From Physcomitrium patens (taxonomy: Eukaryota; Streptophyta; Bryopsida; Funariales; Funariaceae), in NCBI RefSeq assembly GCF_000002425.4, contig NC_037254.1, positions 2,430,758 to 2,494,757 of the forward strand: 64,000 nt of DNA. The letters run 5' to 3'. A model generated the notes under the pieces. That model saw only the letters and a program-made list of their open reading frames with translations, did no database searches and was not told the DNA's origin. Position 1 is the first letter of the stretch. Every line of letters starts with the position of its first letter. The position numbers and the translations under genes are program-made. Positions 35,531 to 47,309 of the stretch are shown one piece after another.

Positions 35531-36530
35531 TTGGGAGACAATGGGATGGTACAAGCCATTGGAATTGGCTTAATTATTGTGGAGATCGTTGTGAAGGACC
35601 AAATCAAGAGGATCAAATTGAAAGAAGTCTTACATGTACCAAAGATGAAAAAGAACCTTATTTTGGTGAGCAAACTTGTATCACATGGTTATAAGATTCA
35701 ATTTGATATGAATGGATGCTTTGTGAAGACAATGGATGGACAACATATTGCCAAAGGCCTTAGAGATGGAAATCTCTACTTCATCAATTGTAAGAAGGTG
35801 AATAGAGTTGAAGTGGTTGCATTTGCTGATTTTCTATAAGACCAAGACAAGTTTGGAATCTGGCATCAATGACTTGGTCATTTCAATGCCAAATGCATGA
35901 ATGAGCTTCAATCCATGGTAAGTGGCTTGGATCTTCGTGATTTCAGCCACAATTCCATAACACTTAGTTGTGAAGGTTGTATACAAGACAAACAATAAAG
36001 AAACTCATTTCCAAATAGAGTTGTAACATGTACAACCAAATTATTAGAGATTGTATATTTTGATGTTTATAGATCAATGAAGATACCATCAATTAGAGGA
36101 GCAAGGTACTTTGTCACATTCATTGATGATTTTTTAAGAAAAATGTGGATTTACATCATTAAAACTAAGAGTGAGTGCTTTTCAAGGTTTAAGGAGTTTA
36201 AAACTCTTGTAGAGAAACAATGCAAGTGCAAAATCAAAGTATTGCGCACAGAAAATAGAGGTGAATACATGTCAAAGCATTTTGATGAATTCTTGAAGAT
36301 TCAAGGTATTGCAAGACAATCCTCTACTCCTTACACTCCACAACAAAATGGAGTTGTTGAAAGAATAAATTATACCATTATGGAGATGGCAAAGAGTATA
36401 TTTCATGCACAACACCTTAGACATGAATATTGGGCTAAAGCCATGATTACTTCAATGTACATAAGGAATAGGTGCCCTACAAGTATACTCACATCAATGA
36501 CTCCACAAGAAGCTTAGAGTGGGAAGAAAC
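35531..36530 (+). pseudogene. Copia integrase remnant
   Basis: A pre-integrase region (FGIWHQ-stop-LGHFNAKCM) is followed by the integrase core 36077-36517: YFVTFIDDFLRKMWIYIIK, LRTENRGEYMSKHFDEFL and YTPQQNGVVERIN. The expected second Asp of the DDE triad (LRTDN in the family) reads Glu (LRTEN). Stops at 35529, 35838, 35869 and later break the frame. Confidence 0.85.
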
Positions 36531-37229
36531 CTTATGTTTCACACATGAGGATTTTTGGATGTTTTGCTTATGCAAAGGTACTAGATTGCATGAGGTCCAA
36601 ACTTGATGCAAAGAGTACAAAATGTATATTTTTTTGGATATTGTGAAGGTACAAAAGCATACATGTTAATGTATTTAGATACCAAGAAGATCATTAAAAG
36701 TCGTGATGTTGAGTTTTTGGAGAATAAGAGTGCTTTTGAGCACTTGGAGATGTATCTAAGTGGGAGTAATGGTGTGTTTGTAGATACATCATCAATTTCA
36801 GCAAAGAAAGAAAGAAGAAGATGATGGTGACAATGAAGATGGAAGAAATGCAAATCAAGGTGAAGTGCCAAAGAAGATAGACCATAGTATGCCTTCAATT
36901 GTTAGAACTAGTAATGAATATGATGAAAAAATTGATGATAATGATGATGATAAGGAGTATCAACTTTTAAGTAACAAAAGAGAAGCTTTAAGGAAGAAGA
37001 AGCTTGGAAAAGAGTATGAAGTGCAAGAAGATGAAGCCTCTCCAAATGAAAGAAGATATCCTTCGAGAGAAAGAAAACCATGTGGTAAATAGTGGAAGGA
37101 CCACATATTTCCTCAAGTAAGTGAAGAACATGCCAATATTGCTTTTCTTGCTAATCTATTGAATTTGTGTGATGCAATGAAGTCAACGAATGCTATGAAG
37201 TCGGAGAATGCTATAAAGTCAGAGAATAC

Positions 37230-38500
37230 TATGGAAGAAGATACAAATCACTCATGGACAATGGAACATGGAAATTGACTCAACTTCTATCAAATCAATC
37301 TTTAATTGGTTGTAAGTGGATGTTTAGAACAAAAAGGGATGAAATGGGTAATATTGTGAGATACAAGGCTATATTAATTGCCAAAGGATATTTACAAGTT
37401 GTTGGAGTTGATTTCAATGAGACATTTGCTCTCATGGCCAACTTCACCACCATTAGAACCATTGTGGCGATTGGGGCAATAATGGACTTGGATATGCATC
37501 CAATGGATGTGAAGACGTCATTCTTCAATGGAAGCTTGAAAGAAGACATCTATATAGATTAACCTCAAGGATTTGTACAAGAAGGCAATCAACATCTTGT
37601 TTGTAAGTTGAGGAAATCTCCAAGGACATGGTACCAACACATTGATATATTCTTTGTAACTGAAAGATCAGTAAGGAGTGAGGCTAATCATTCTTTATAT
37701 GTAATGCAATCAAATGAGTTCATATTGATTGTTATCTTATATATTAATGATCTAATTATCTTAACCAATACTATGAAGATCATGGATTGGTTGAAGACAA
37801 AGTTAGAAAGAGGGTATGAGATGAGTGATTTGAGAGAGCTTCACTATTGTTTAGGAGTAGAGTTTATAAGAAATCGTGCTAAGAAGACCATTACAATGAG
37901 CCAAAGTAAGTACATTGAAGTGAAATTGAAATGATTCAACATGGAGGAATGTAAGCCAATTGGAACACCTTTGGAGGCCAATTTGAAGTTGATGAAGCTC
38001 ACGGATGAAGAATTTGCTGAAATTGAAGGTCAAATGTAAAGAATTCTATACAAGGCAGTAATGGGTTCACTAATTTATGCAATGGTTGGCACAAAGGTAG
38101 ATCTTGCATATGCGGTGAGTGTTGTGAGTCAACACATGTCAAAGGCTAGACCAATTCATTGGACAACCATCAAAAGGATCATGAGGTACTTAAAAGGTAC
38201 TTTGAACTTCAAATTGTGCCTTGGAAGTGATAACATTACTTTTCATGGTTATTATGATGTGGATTGGATTGGAGATACAAATGATAGAAGATCAAGAATA
38301 AGATATATGTTTTTTGTTGGAATGGAAGCTATATCATGGAATTGCAAGAGACAACCAATAATTACAAGGTCAACAATGGAGGCGGAATATATGGCAGCAA
38401 GCCATGGTACAATAGAGGCAATATGGCTAAGACAACTTTTGGAGGACATTGGAGATGTGCAAATAGAAGAAACTCCAATAGAGTGTGACAATTAAGGATA
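37230..38500 (+). pseudogene. Copia reverse transcriptase and RNase H remnant
   Basis: RT fragments are WKLTQLLSNQSLIGCKWMFR and MDVKTSFFNGSLKEDIYI. The catalytic YVDD box reads YIND (near 37743), a loss of an essential Asp. RNase H follows at 38061-38495 (MGSLIYAMVGTKVDLAYAVS; STMEAEYMAASHGTIEAIWL). Stops at 37561 and 37932 and frame changes make it non-functional. Confidence 0.88.
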
Positions 38501-38726
38501 TTTTGTATTTGCAAAGAATTCCAAGCATCATTCAAGGACAAAACACATTGACATTCAACATCACTTTATAAGAGAGAAGATTGAAATGAGAGTGATTGAT
38601 ATGAAGTATTGTACAATGGAAGACATGCTTGCTGATTTGTTGACAAAGGCATTAGTAAAGGATAGACATCACATATTGATAAAGGCTTTAGGATTGAAAG
38701 CCCTTTGACCAATAGCAAAGTGGGAG

Positions 38727-39040
38727 TGTTGAAGTAAATCACTTTGTAAAAGGTATTATCTTAGGTAAGTTGCTAGTAGTCAAAAGGCAGCAAAAGAACA
38801 TAAGGAAGTTACTATGGTGGCTTGTAGGATTTATAGGTGGCAGCTAGATTAAGAAAGAATCCAAGATTTAGTTGGATGAAAAAGAAATGGATGTAACGTC
38901 GATGGAAGTTGCCTCGTTAGTTGGCAACCACCACCTATAAGTAATAAGTGTTGGAAGTAAGAGTTATCTTACTCCATACTCCCTTTTGTGTACAACCTTG
39001 TTGATGCTAAGTGTTGTGACATTAAAGTGCTTGTTCTTCA
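38727..39040 (+). repeat. 3' LTR of the Ty1/copia element
   Basis: 314 bases, starting TGTTGAAG immediately after the purine tract AAAGTGGGAG and ending TTCTTCA. It is about 89% identical to the 5' LTR. Confidence 0.9.
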
Positions 39041-41192
39041 ATAATACATGTTTAAAAATACAATGTTACAAAATAAATAATATGAAAGATTAATCTACTC
39101 ATAATATCAATAATTATACATAGAAAGTTGTACCTTATTTATACTATAATTTATTTTATTTCAGATATATTTTTTAAAAATTAAACAATATTATTTATAT
39201 ATAAATTTAATATGTAAATTATTTAAAAACTAATTACTAATAATTTTGAATTTAATATTTAATATATTTATTATTTTAAATTTTAATATTATTTTGATTT
39301 TATATTAATAATAATAAATAATTTGATATATTAATAAAAAGATGTGAAAGTAATAGAAAAATCCTTAAATTAAATTACAGCCATATAATGGTCTAACATA
39401 ATCTTTGCAACAATTTTATATGCACTAATATTTTTTCTTTTAAGTGTTATGGTTTAGAAGTTTGGTGTGTATAATATTTCAGTTATAAAACTAATTTTAC
39501 ATAAAAAAAACAATATTAGTATTCTTTAAGTTTTTCGATTTTTTCTTTATTATGAATTTCTACTAGAACCATGATATAATAGATAATGACTTCAAAGGCG
39601 AATTTTCAATTATTTCATTTTATATCTTTTATTAGAGATCTTTATATTAAAAATTCTTTAACATCCTCATGATAATAAAACTCATTATTTAATTTTATTT
39701 AATTTATTTATATTTTCTTTATATTAAAAGTCTTTAAAAAGTAAAAAATTACATTATTATCTCTCCTACAAACATAATTTAAAGATATTTTATAATAAGT
39801 AACATAGAACACATCTAAATAGTAATGTGGTAGTCAAAGATCTAGGAAAATACAATGTTATAAAGAACCATATATCTATTTATTTGAATTTTTTGTATGT
39901 TGCAGATAAAAATCAAAATAAAATGAAATAAATCAAAATGATATATCAATTATTATAAAGAAATTATATTACAAACTTGTTCCTAATCTCCCTTGTTCCC
40001 TATCATTCTTTATGATAGGGTGGTTTGATTTAGTAAATGGGTGGATTATTTTAACATTTTTCTAAATAAATAAATATTTTTAATACTTTTTAAATTTTTA
40101 TAAATTGAAAATTTAAAGATTTTTTTATAGTAATTAATTTTTTTGTAGATGTAAATTGGTTTTTACTTTATTAATAATTTTATCACTATATTGGTTTAAA
40201 ATTTTATTTTTTATATGTATTTCAATACAACTTCATTAGCCTTGACTTTTTTAATAGCATAAAAGGTTTATATATATATTTTTATACAATTATCAAATTT
40301 CAGATTACTAGTTATAGCAATAAATATTTTATTTTCATAATAAACTATGCTTAGCAACGATACACCATATCAAAGATCTTTTAATATTATTTGTAGCCAA
40401 TTAATTCTTTCAATATATTGTCAAAAATTATGTATTGAAATTTAATACTTGGCTACAGGACTTAAATGTGTTTCTTAGAATGCCAAATTTTTCAAAAATA
40501 ATCAAGATGAAATCAATACAATTTTTCTTTGAATAATTAATCCTCCAAAAACTAAAAACTTCCAATAATTATTTAAAATTTTGGAATCCAACTCAACTAG
40601 AATCTTCAAAATTTTCCAATATAAAGATTTTGCCTTTGCCATTAAATGTGTTGTGTAATGAAGGGCAAAAGCTAAGTTATACCTTGTATGTGTTATGAGT
40701 TGTTATAAGAATTGATATTATAATTGAATTTTTTAGAAAATCATTTAGAAATGTAAATTTATTTAGTGTAATCTTAAGTATTTAATATAAGATATAAAAT
40801 AAAAGTATTGCACAAGAAAATTTGGTAAAATCAAGAATGTGATTACTATCATCTTCACCCTGATTTTAATTTATTGTGTCTAAAAATATTAGATTTTTTA
40901 TCAAATTATTTATCACATCACTTAAAATATAAAATTGATGTGAAAAAGTGCCATTTGATCTATTTGGGGGGTTTTGTTTTTATTTTTTTCTCTTCAATGT
41001 ATCCAAGAAAATTATTAAACTAAGATGCAAATTAATTTGATTTTCCGTTCTTTTAAAATTAGCAAATTTATAAATTTTATATACATTAAATTTAAATAAA
41101 TATTATTATAATCTATGTCATATTTCAAAAGATTTCTTATGACTTAAATCTTGTTTATTAAAGTTTAGATTTTTAAATTAACTGATATCTAC

Positions 41193-41228
<36 letters not shown>

Positions 41229-43366
41229 ATTTTTTGACAATTTAGTGTAATGTGGTCTTTACATATAATATCTAAAAAGGTGAAATTTTATATTATAAAC
41301 TCTATACTACTAAAAATATACATCTTAGTTTTTAAATTTTTATGTGTAAGTTGTAGCAACCATCATCTAAGATATTAAATATTAAATATTATATATTTTA
41401 TATTTTTTAAATTTAAATACTAATTAAATTATTATATATATATATATATTTATATTTAAATCCTTCTTATTTTAAAAATTAAATTAATATAAAAATATTT
41501 GAATAATTTTTTGTAATTCTTACAAAATAAAGTATTGAAAATGCATCACAACTTTTATTAGGTTATATATTTCTAAATATATCAATCTTGATACATTGAA
41601 GATATTTTAGGTAGATTGTAAAAAATCTTTTATAGATTTTTTCTTTCAAATCCAAATTCATGTAAGTTAAGTGCTTTTAAATTCAAGGAATGCATGCTTC
41701 TTTGATAAAATTTATATTTAATTAATTCTTGTTTGATTTATGTTCTAAGTTATAGATGCCACAATTACATCTTATGTACTATCTGAATAGCAAAGTTTGC
41801 AAACATATTATATAATTTTAAAAAAATAAAATAAAATTTATTTGAAAGTTTAGATTTAACTTACAAATTTTAATTTTTTGTTTATGTTTCTTGAGCAAGA
41901 ACTAACTCTAATTTTGAGTTAAATCACAGTTCTTCTTATGATTTATTAAATAATTTAATAAAATATAGATTTACAGTAAGCCGAAGAAGATATAAAACAT
42001 CAAGTGTTGTCTTTACATTCCAATTGAGAAATTTAATTTTTATATTGCCACTACCTTGAACAAGGAAGATTATATAATCATTACTTAAACAAATGTATTT
42101 TTATGTATAATTCTTGATACATTAATTATAACCTTTTTGTTTATTTTGCACATATTATTTTGCTTCTAAATTTATATATGATATAAAATAGCATTTATTA
42201 CTAGTATCTAATGCAACAACATTAAATAATTGATTTTGGATACTTTTATTTTGTAATCTTCAATCAAATAATGGTACTTTTGGAAAAAAAATAAGTATAT
42301 CTTTTTTAATAATTGATTTTAGATATTTTATTTTATTTTATAATAAAATAAACTTTTTATATACAATATATGTATAAATATAGTAAATTATTATAATTAT
42401 AATATTTATTAATTTTATTCTCACTATTATAATAATTATTTAATATATATGTATAAAAATTAGATTTATTATTTATAAAAATAATAATTTATAAATATGT
42501 ATAAAAAATTATTGCATATATCACCATTTAAGTTTTTATTAATAATCCTATTTTTTAATATGAGAATTTAATACAAACTATTTAATTTAAAAAGTTAATA
42601 AATAATCTATGACTTGGTAGTAAGCTTCTCATAAAAGCAAAATTTGTTTATATATGTAAGATATTTATTGACCAACAATTATTGTATATGTGTTTGAAAT
42701 TTAATAATGTATTTTGTAACATATATGAATATTTTTTTGGTTTTTAATGTATGTAGCTTATCTTTTAAATATACCAGAAAAACATCCTAAAATTTCAGTA
42801 GACCTTATAATTATATCTATACTTAATAGAATCCCAACTAGAATTATATGAATAGATTTATATCATTTTTAATGCACATATTTATAAAACATTATTTAAA
42901 GGATATCTTTATTTTGCTAACACTAAGTGCTTTCTACTCCTTTGGCAAATAAACTTTTTTGTCCTATAACAACTCCTGTAACATTTGGTGTTTAAAGGAA
43001 GTGTTTTTTATTTTTATTTTTATTTTTAAATAATGTTTATTACATTATAATAAATAAAACACATTTGATCTTAATTTTAAAACCATCAAACTAAAGATCT
43101 TTATTATAATGATCAATAAAGATATATATGGAATATATCTATTCTTTATCATATTTGAATTATTGTTAATTTTGTGTATAATTCTATATTTTAAAAAACC
43201 ATTGTTTTTAGTATCAAGAAAACATTAAAAATTCAAGCTTGTTACATGATACACTTTATACTTAGATACCATGCTAGAATAATTTATATTCAATGTATTT
43301 ATGCATTTTAAATATTACAATGAATTCTAACTTCTCATAAAAAGTACTTGTATTCTTACTCATAGC
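39041..43366. other. AT-rich gene-free tract
   Basis: Extremely AT-rich DNA between the copia element and the FkbM-like gene, with no open frame above chance and no recognised transposon protein. It includes a poly-T run (41197-41224) and short TA runs (around 41434-41450). It is probably decayed transposon sequence beyond recognition. Confidence 0.5.
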
Positions 43367-43439
43367 ATATATATATATATATATATATATTTATACTATA
43401 CTATATATATTTATACATATATATATATATATATATATA
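43367..43439. repeat. (TA)n microsatellite
   Basis: Two long TA runs separated by a short TTATACTATACTA spacer. They mark the sharp boundary between the AT-rich tract and the gene island that begins about 43450. Confidence 0.9.
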
Positions 43440-43674
43440 CACATTTGTACTGATATATACTCATGTTCTACATCATTTCTAGAAATGATGTGATTTCTAG
43501 AAGCACAAGAACCACCACCACCACCCAATCTCTATGTCAGCATAGATTTCTCACAAGCCCACAGGAAGAGGGAGGATTCCGTTTCAGAATCCCAGTTGTG
43601 GATGATGATCTCATCTCAGGCTTGTGTCTAATGATTTAATAATACTGTAACAAAAAACACACACCTTCAGCGGT

Positions 43675-43706
<32 letters not shown>

Positions 43707-43724
43707 ACATACACACAGACAGAC
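43675..43724 (+). repeat. (AC)n microsatellite in the FkbM-like gene's upstream region
   Basis: An AC run of about 26 bases followed by imperfect ACAG/ACAT units, roughly 420 bases before the 5'UTR donor. Confidence 0.9.
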
Positions 43725-44143
43725 CATGCACCTGATGACTGCACGGCACGAAAAGGACTGGATCCATCGTCGAGATCTCGCCCGGGTTCCTCATGCAGCT
43801 CCATTTGTGTAACTGATCAGTGAGTTACCCATTTCTTGTGTGTGTGTGCGAGTGTGTGCTCATTTGCCTTGCGGGTTTTGCTGATGGAGCTCCCCGAATG
43901 AAGAACCCAATTGATGTTATGTGGGAAGTCGGGTACACGTTTCAGTTATCTACAAAAGTGAACCAGCTGCCAATTGTTTCAGTGAATACACACAAAATCC
44001 CTGCAGTGGACGGACATTGTTCTGCTGGCTGAGTCCTTCTACGCTTGCCGCCGGTTACGGTGGTTGAAGGGAGAGAGCAGCTTTTAATCGGCTGCTGTTT
44101 TCTCTGCATCTGAGGAGTATCTGAAACCCACGGAGTTCGACTG

Positions 44144-44806
44144 GTGAGTCCTGCATGTGTGCGTTTGCTACATTCAGTTAGCATCATGTGTTTTTTGGCA
44201 GCGAATGTTGTCCAGCAATAGTTGCAAGGATTTTGCAATGCGGTTTTGCTTGTGTTTTTTTGTTTTTCTGTTTTTTTCCGATCCTGATGTGCACAGCGTT
44301 CAGGTGGGATATTTAGGGCTGCAGATCTCTACAGTCGTTAGAGATCTGAGAAAGAATTACTTGAGTTTAAATTATGTGTGCGCTTTGGATCCACATTGGT
44401 AGCAAGAAATATTCAGATATTGCTGGAGTATTAAAGTGTCTTACAGTGGAAATTAAAAGACGTGTTATGTCTCGACAGGGCTTCCTGGCCATTCTGCACA
44501 ACCTGAAACGCTGTAAAACCAACAAAAAACAGAAATGCAAATGAAAATGCATTTCAAATGAAAACGCATTTCAACTCGAGCAACGCTTCGTCGGATAATC
44601 CGAATCCACTGGATTGAGCATCACTAGGTGCATTTAGGTCGAATTGAGACGAGATCAGCTTTTTAAGATACGTCCTCAGAGATCAACACTCTCTGTGGTT
44701 TCAAAGAAAGTTCTACACATGAGAAGTATTTATTTTTCACTGCACATTTCTGTTGCACATATTTTAGCGAATGCTCACGCGTAATTATATCCCCTCTTTA
44801 CACCAG
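44144..44806 (+). other. Predicted 5'UTR intron of the FkbM-like gene
   Basis: A strong donor (ACTG|GTGAGTCC at 44144) and an acceptor (TTTACACCAG, ending 44806) lie two bases before the ATG. No upstream ATG frame joins the coding sequence, so this is read as a leader intron. It contains a 17-bp tandem repeat at 44539-44572. Confidence 0.6.
44539..44572 (+). repeat. 17-bp tandem duplication of a near-palindrome
   Basis: AAATGAAAATGCATTTC followed directly by AAATGAAAACGCATTTC. Each unit is nearly self-complementary around ATGCAT/ACGCAT, so it could be a dimeric protein-binding site inside the leader intron. Confidence 0.7.
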
Positions 44807-44808
44807 GC

Positions 44809-46008
44809 ATGCAATGCTGGGAACAGCTTTGGAATAATCAGATCTCGCAGCACCGCAAAGCACTCTCGAAGAACCCGGACGCTGTTACAGCAGGAAGCGA
44901 CTCGCAAGAGCTGATGAACCCTGAGCACACCGACTGCAGCTCGCAGGCGAAATGCCAACCTAAAATGACTCTTGTAAAGAAATCAATAGCTGCGGCACGG
45001 CACGTAGATCCATTGATATACGTCTGCATTATACTTATCCTCTTGGGCTACATGGGTGTCGACGTCTACACTCGCAGAGCGTCGGAGTATGATCCTAGAG
45101 CTTGCCCGCCGCTCCACGCAGACGCATCAGCACATCAACATGGGAAATTGACAAGAAAAGGTACTCGAATGATGGACTGTGGATCAATCGAGGGCCATCT
45201 TCCCTTGGAGCGGAGCTGGTTGCTGCAGAGTGGAAGCAAAAGTAACTCGCCAGACGCTTGGCGCTACATGAAGTGGATCGGAAAGCCGGCGAGGTGCAGG
45301 GTTAAGGGGCATTTAATCGAGGCTCTCGATGATGTGTACAACTTCCGGCGGGGGTATGCGTTAAAGTACGTCGCGGATGTCGAAGACAAGACTCATATTT
45401 TGCCGTGGTTGCTTGGGAACAGAGTCGACTTGAACTTGCCCCGGCGGCGAGTGCTGATGGACCTCGGCGGCAACAGGTTCGACACCAGTGTTACGTGGTT
45501 TAATCGAATGTACCCATGCGATTTTACCGAGGTGCATGTTTTCGAGATCGACAGGAACCTGTTCAAATTCCCCAAGGAGGACCATGAGGAGTTCAATGGA
45601 CCCTTTCAGAACTCCGCATCGATTATGGTGAGGAATGCGCCGCCAATCCCCAAGTGGATGATTGACCGCATGAAGCTATACAACGTCTTTGTCTCGGACG
45701 GCGATGACCCCAGCACCAATGCCCTCAACATCACGCGATTCATGACGGAAACTCTGGACCTTAAAGCTGCAGATACGGTTGTTGTTAAGATGGACATCGA
45801 GGGAAGCGAGTGGTCCATTCTGAAACGATGGATGGCTAACCCTGAAATACCGCGGATTGTCGATGAACTGTTTGTGGAGATTCACTACAGCCATGAAAGT
45901 ATGGATGCGTTCGGCTGGCAGCAGTTCAAGGATCACACGAGAGACGATGCCACTCGTCTTCTCGCTGCACTGAGATCAAAAGGATTTTTCGTTCATGCAT
46001 GGCCGTAA
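44809..46008 (+). CDS. Membrane-anchored FkbM-like methyltransferase-domain protein (plant DUF7870 type)
   Basis: A single 399-residue coding exon. A cytosolic N terminus is followed by one membrane anchor at residues about 67-85 (HVDPLIYVCIILILLGYMGV), a type II arrangement typical of Golgi enzymes. The lumenal part carries a methyltransferase-like fold: RRRVLMDLGGNRFDTSVTWF (the glycine-rich strand-loop that would bind SAM), VHVFEIDRN (acidic end of strand 2) and DTVVVKMDIEGSEWSILKRW, the FkbM hallmark MDIEGSE. It ends EIHYSHESMDAFGW...HAWP. Flowering-plant relatives are annotated DUF7870/FkbM-like and mostly uncharacterised; the substrate is unknown. The start ATG lies two bases after a predicted acceptor. 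Confidence 0.85.
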   Translation: MQCWEQLWNNQISQHRKALSKNPDAVTAGSDSQELMNPEHTDCSSQAKCQPKMTLVKKSIAAARHVDPLIYVCIILILLGYMGVDVYTRRASEYDPRACPPLHADASAHQHGKLTRKGTRMMDCGSIEGHLPLERSWLLQSGSKSNSPDAWRYMKWIGKPARCRVKGHLIEALDDVYNFRRGYALKYVADVEDKTHILPWLLGNRVDLNLPRRRVLMDLGGNRFDTSVTWFNRMYPCDFTEVHVFEIDRNLFKFPKEDHEEFNGPFQNSASIMVRNAPPIPKWMIDRMKLYNVFVSDGDDPSTNALNITRFMTETLDLKAADTVVVKMDIEGSEWSILKRWMANPEIPRIVDELFVEIHYSHESMDAFGWQQFKDHTRDDATRLLAALRSKGFFVHAWP

Positions 46009-47309
46009 GTGCACTGTCAGTGGCTCTAATCATTCTTGATCTGATCATGTGAGCCATCGTCAACTCGATTGAAAGTCTACTAGAGTCTTCATCGACCTGA
46101 AAATTCTCTCAGAAGGTTTTGTGTAGATTAGTTGGTTGCAGCAGTAGCCTATATTTTGTCTCCGGCGTCAGTCAATTTTCTTAGCAAGGCTTGTTCAATT
46201 TTATGAATTGTTCATTTCAAAATTCGACATTATGGTTCCAGTGCGTTGATTAATTCCCGGTGCATATTCTTGTTGGTCAGTCAGTTGAGTTAAGCAATGT
46301 GATTCCTCGGACAATCCAAGGTAACAAGCTCTTATCACTTGCAATCTTATCAGAGTCTGATTGAATGCATCTACCAAGTAGAACAGCACCTCAATCTCAT
46401 ACAATGATAGATCCAGCACAAATGTCACTGAATAGCCTATTTCAAACACACCTGTCTCTTCATATTTGTGTGACCAGTCCGAAATAGCTAATGCAAGTTG
46501 ATGTTACCTGCAATTCAAAAATTACGCTTGCAAGTCATGAGTTGCGCAACTCAAGCACGATGTTAGAAACAAAAACGTCAGTGTAAAATATTGCTACCCC
46601 TACGTTGTGAATCAAATCAGTTGCTATCCAGCATCGCCAGAATGGAGGTTACACAGCCTCAGGACTTCCCAGTACTCTTCTCACGCCCAGTTATTGAGAG
46701 CCCGCTAGCCGTAAGAACATTGGTCTCTAGCAACAAGACCTCTTCAACGAAAATCCTAGCAGCTATATTCTCCAAAGTGCTTGTGGTTGGTTCTCCTAAA
46801 CATTTCTCTCTCTTGTCTGTAGGTCTTGGATGATAAAAACGGTGCGGTTATCTGCTCTTACAAGCAAAAAAGCCACAAAGATGGACTATGCAGTGACTTT
46901 GCAACTAGCCAACATCTGAGAGCTCCGGTCATCAGTTTCACCATCCTTGCTAAGGCAGCCCACATCGCAGAGTCACAGAGAGGCATCATCCTATGTGCTC
47001 CCACATCAGGGAAGCAGTCACCAAGCTGGCACATGTAGCCAAATGGCTCCCCTATAGCCTAGCCTACTAATCCTATGCCTGAAGCTGGCAGTGGTTGGAT
47101 GCAGATGGTCAGTTGAGAGACTACACTGTAGCAGCAAACATGGAATCAGTTGGGGCCACACTTGGGGCTCCGGAGTGTAGTCTTCTAGTTGCAATCATCT
47201 TCAAATTGGATGCCTTCGTCTTTTGTTTAGGCAACTCTTTATCAATGCCATCTATTTGTTTAGTTGTCACTTGCTTTGAACAAACTGGTTTTTAACCTTT
47301 TCTTTGTCA
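46009..47309. other. 3' flank of the FkbM-like gene; no supported gene
   Basis: GC-normal at first. Open frames at 46591-46833, 46826-47038 and 47095-47295 (plus) have no recognised motif, and a reverse reading near 46870-47020 is also open. It ends where the truncated gypsy copy begins. Confidence 0.4.

Larger units (their letters stand above)
27397..39040 (+). mobile_element. Decayed Ty1/copia LTR retrotransposon, interrupted by a gypsy element
   Basis: LTR-bounded element on the plus strand with gag, protease, integrase, RT and RNase H in copia order, and a purine tract (AAAGTGGGAG, 38717-38726) directly before the 3' LTR. Removing the nested gypsy element (28528-34860 plus one CGGAA copy) leaves about 5.3 kb, a normal copia length. 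Many stops, frameshifts and altered catalytic residues show it is dead. Confidence 0.92.

Noticed and set aside
27391-39045. Target-site duplication for the copia element
   Set aside because: The five bases outside the two LTRs (GTATA and ATAAT) do not match; probably mutated, so not claimed.
45361-45936. Minus-strand open frames inside the FkbM-like coding exon
   Set aside because: Shadows of the plus-strand gene, without motifs of their own.
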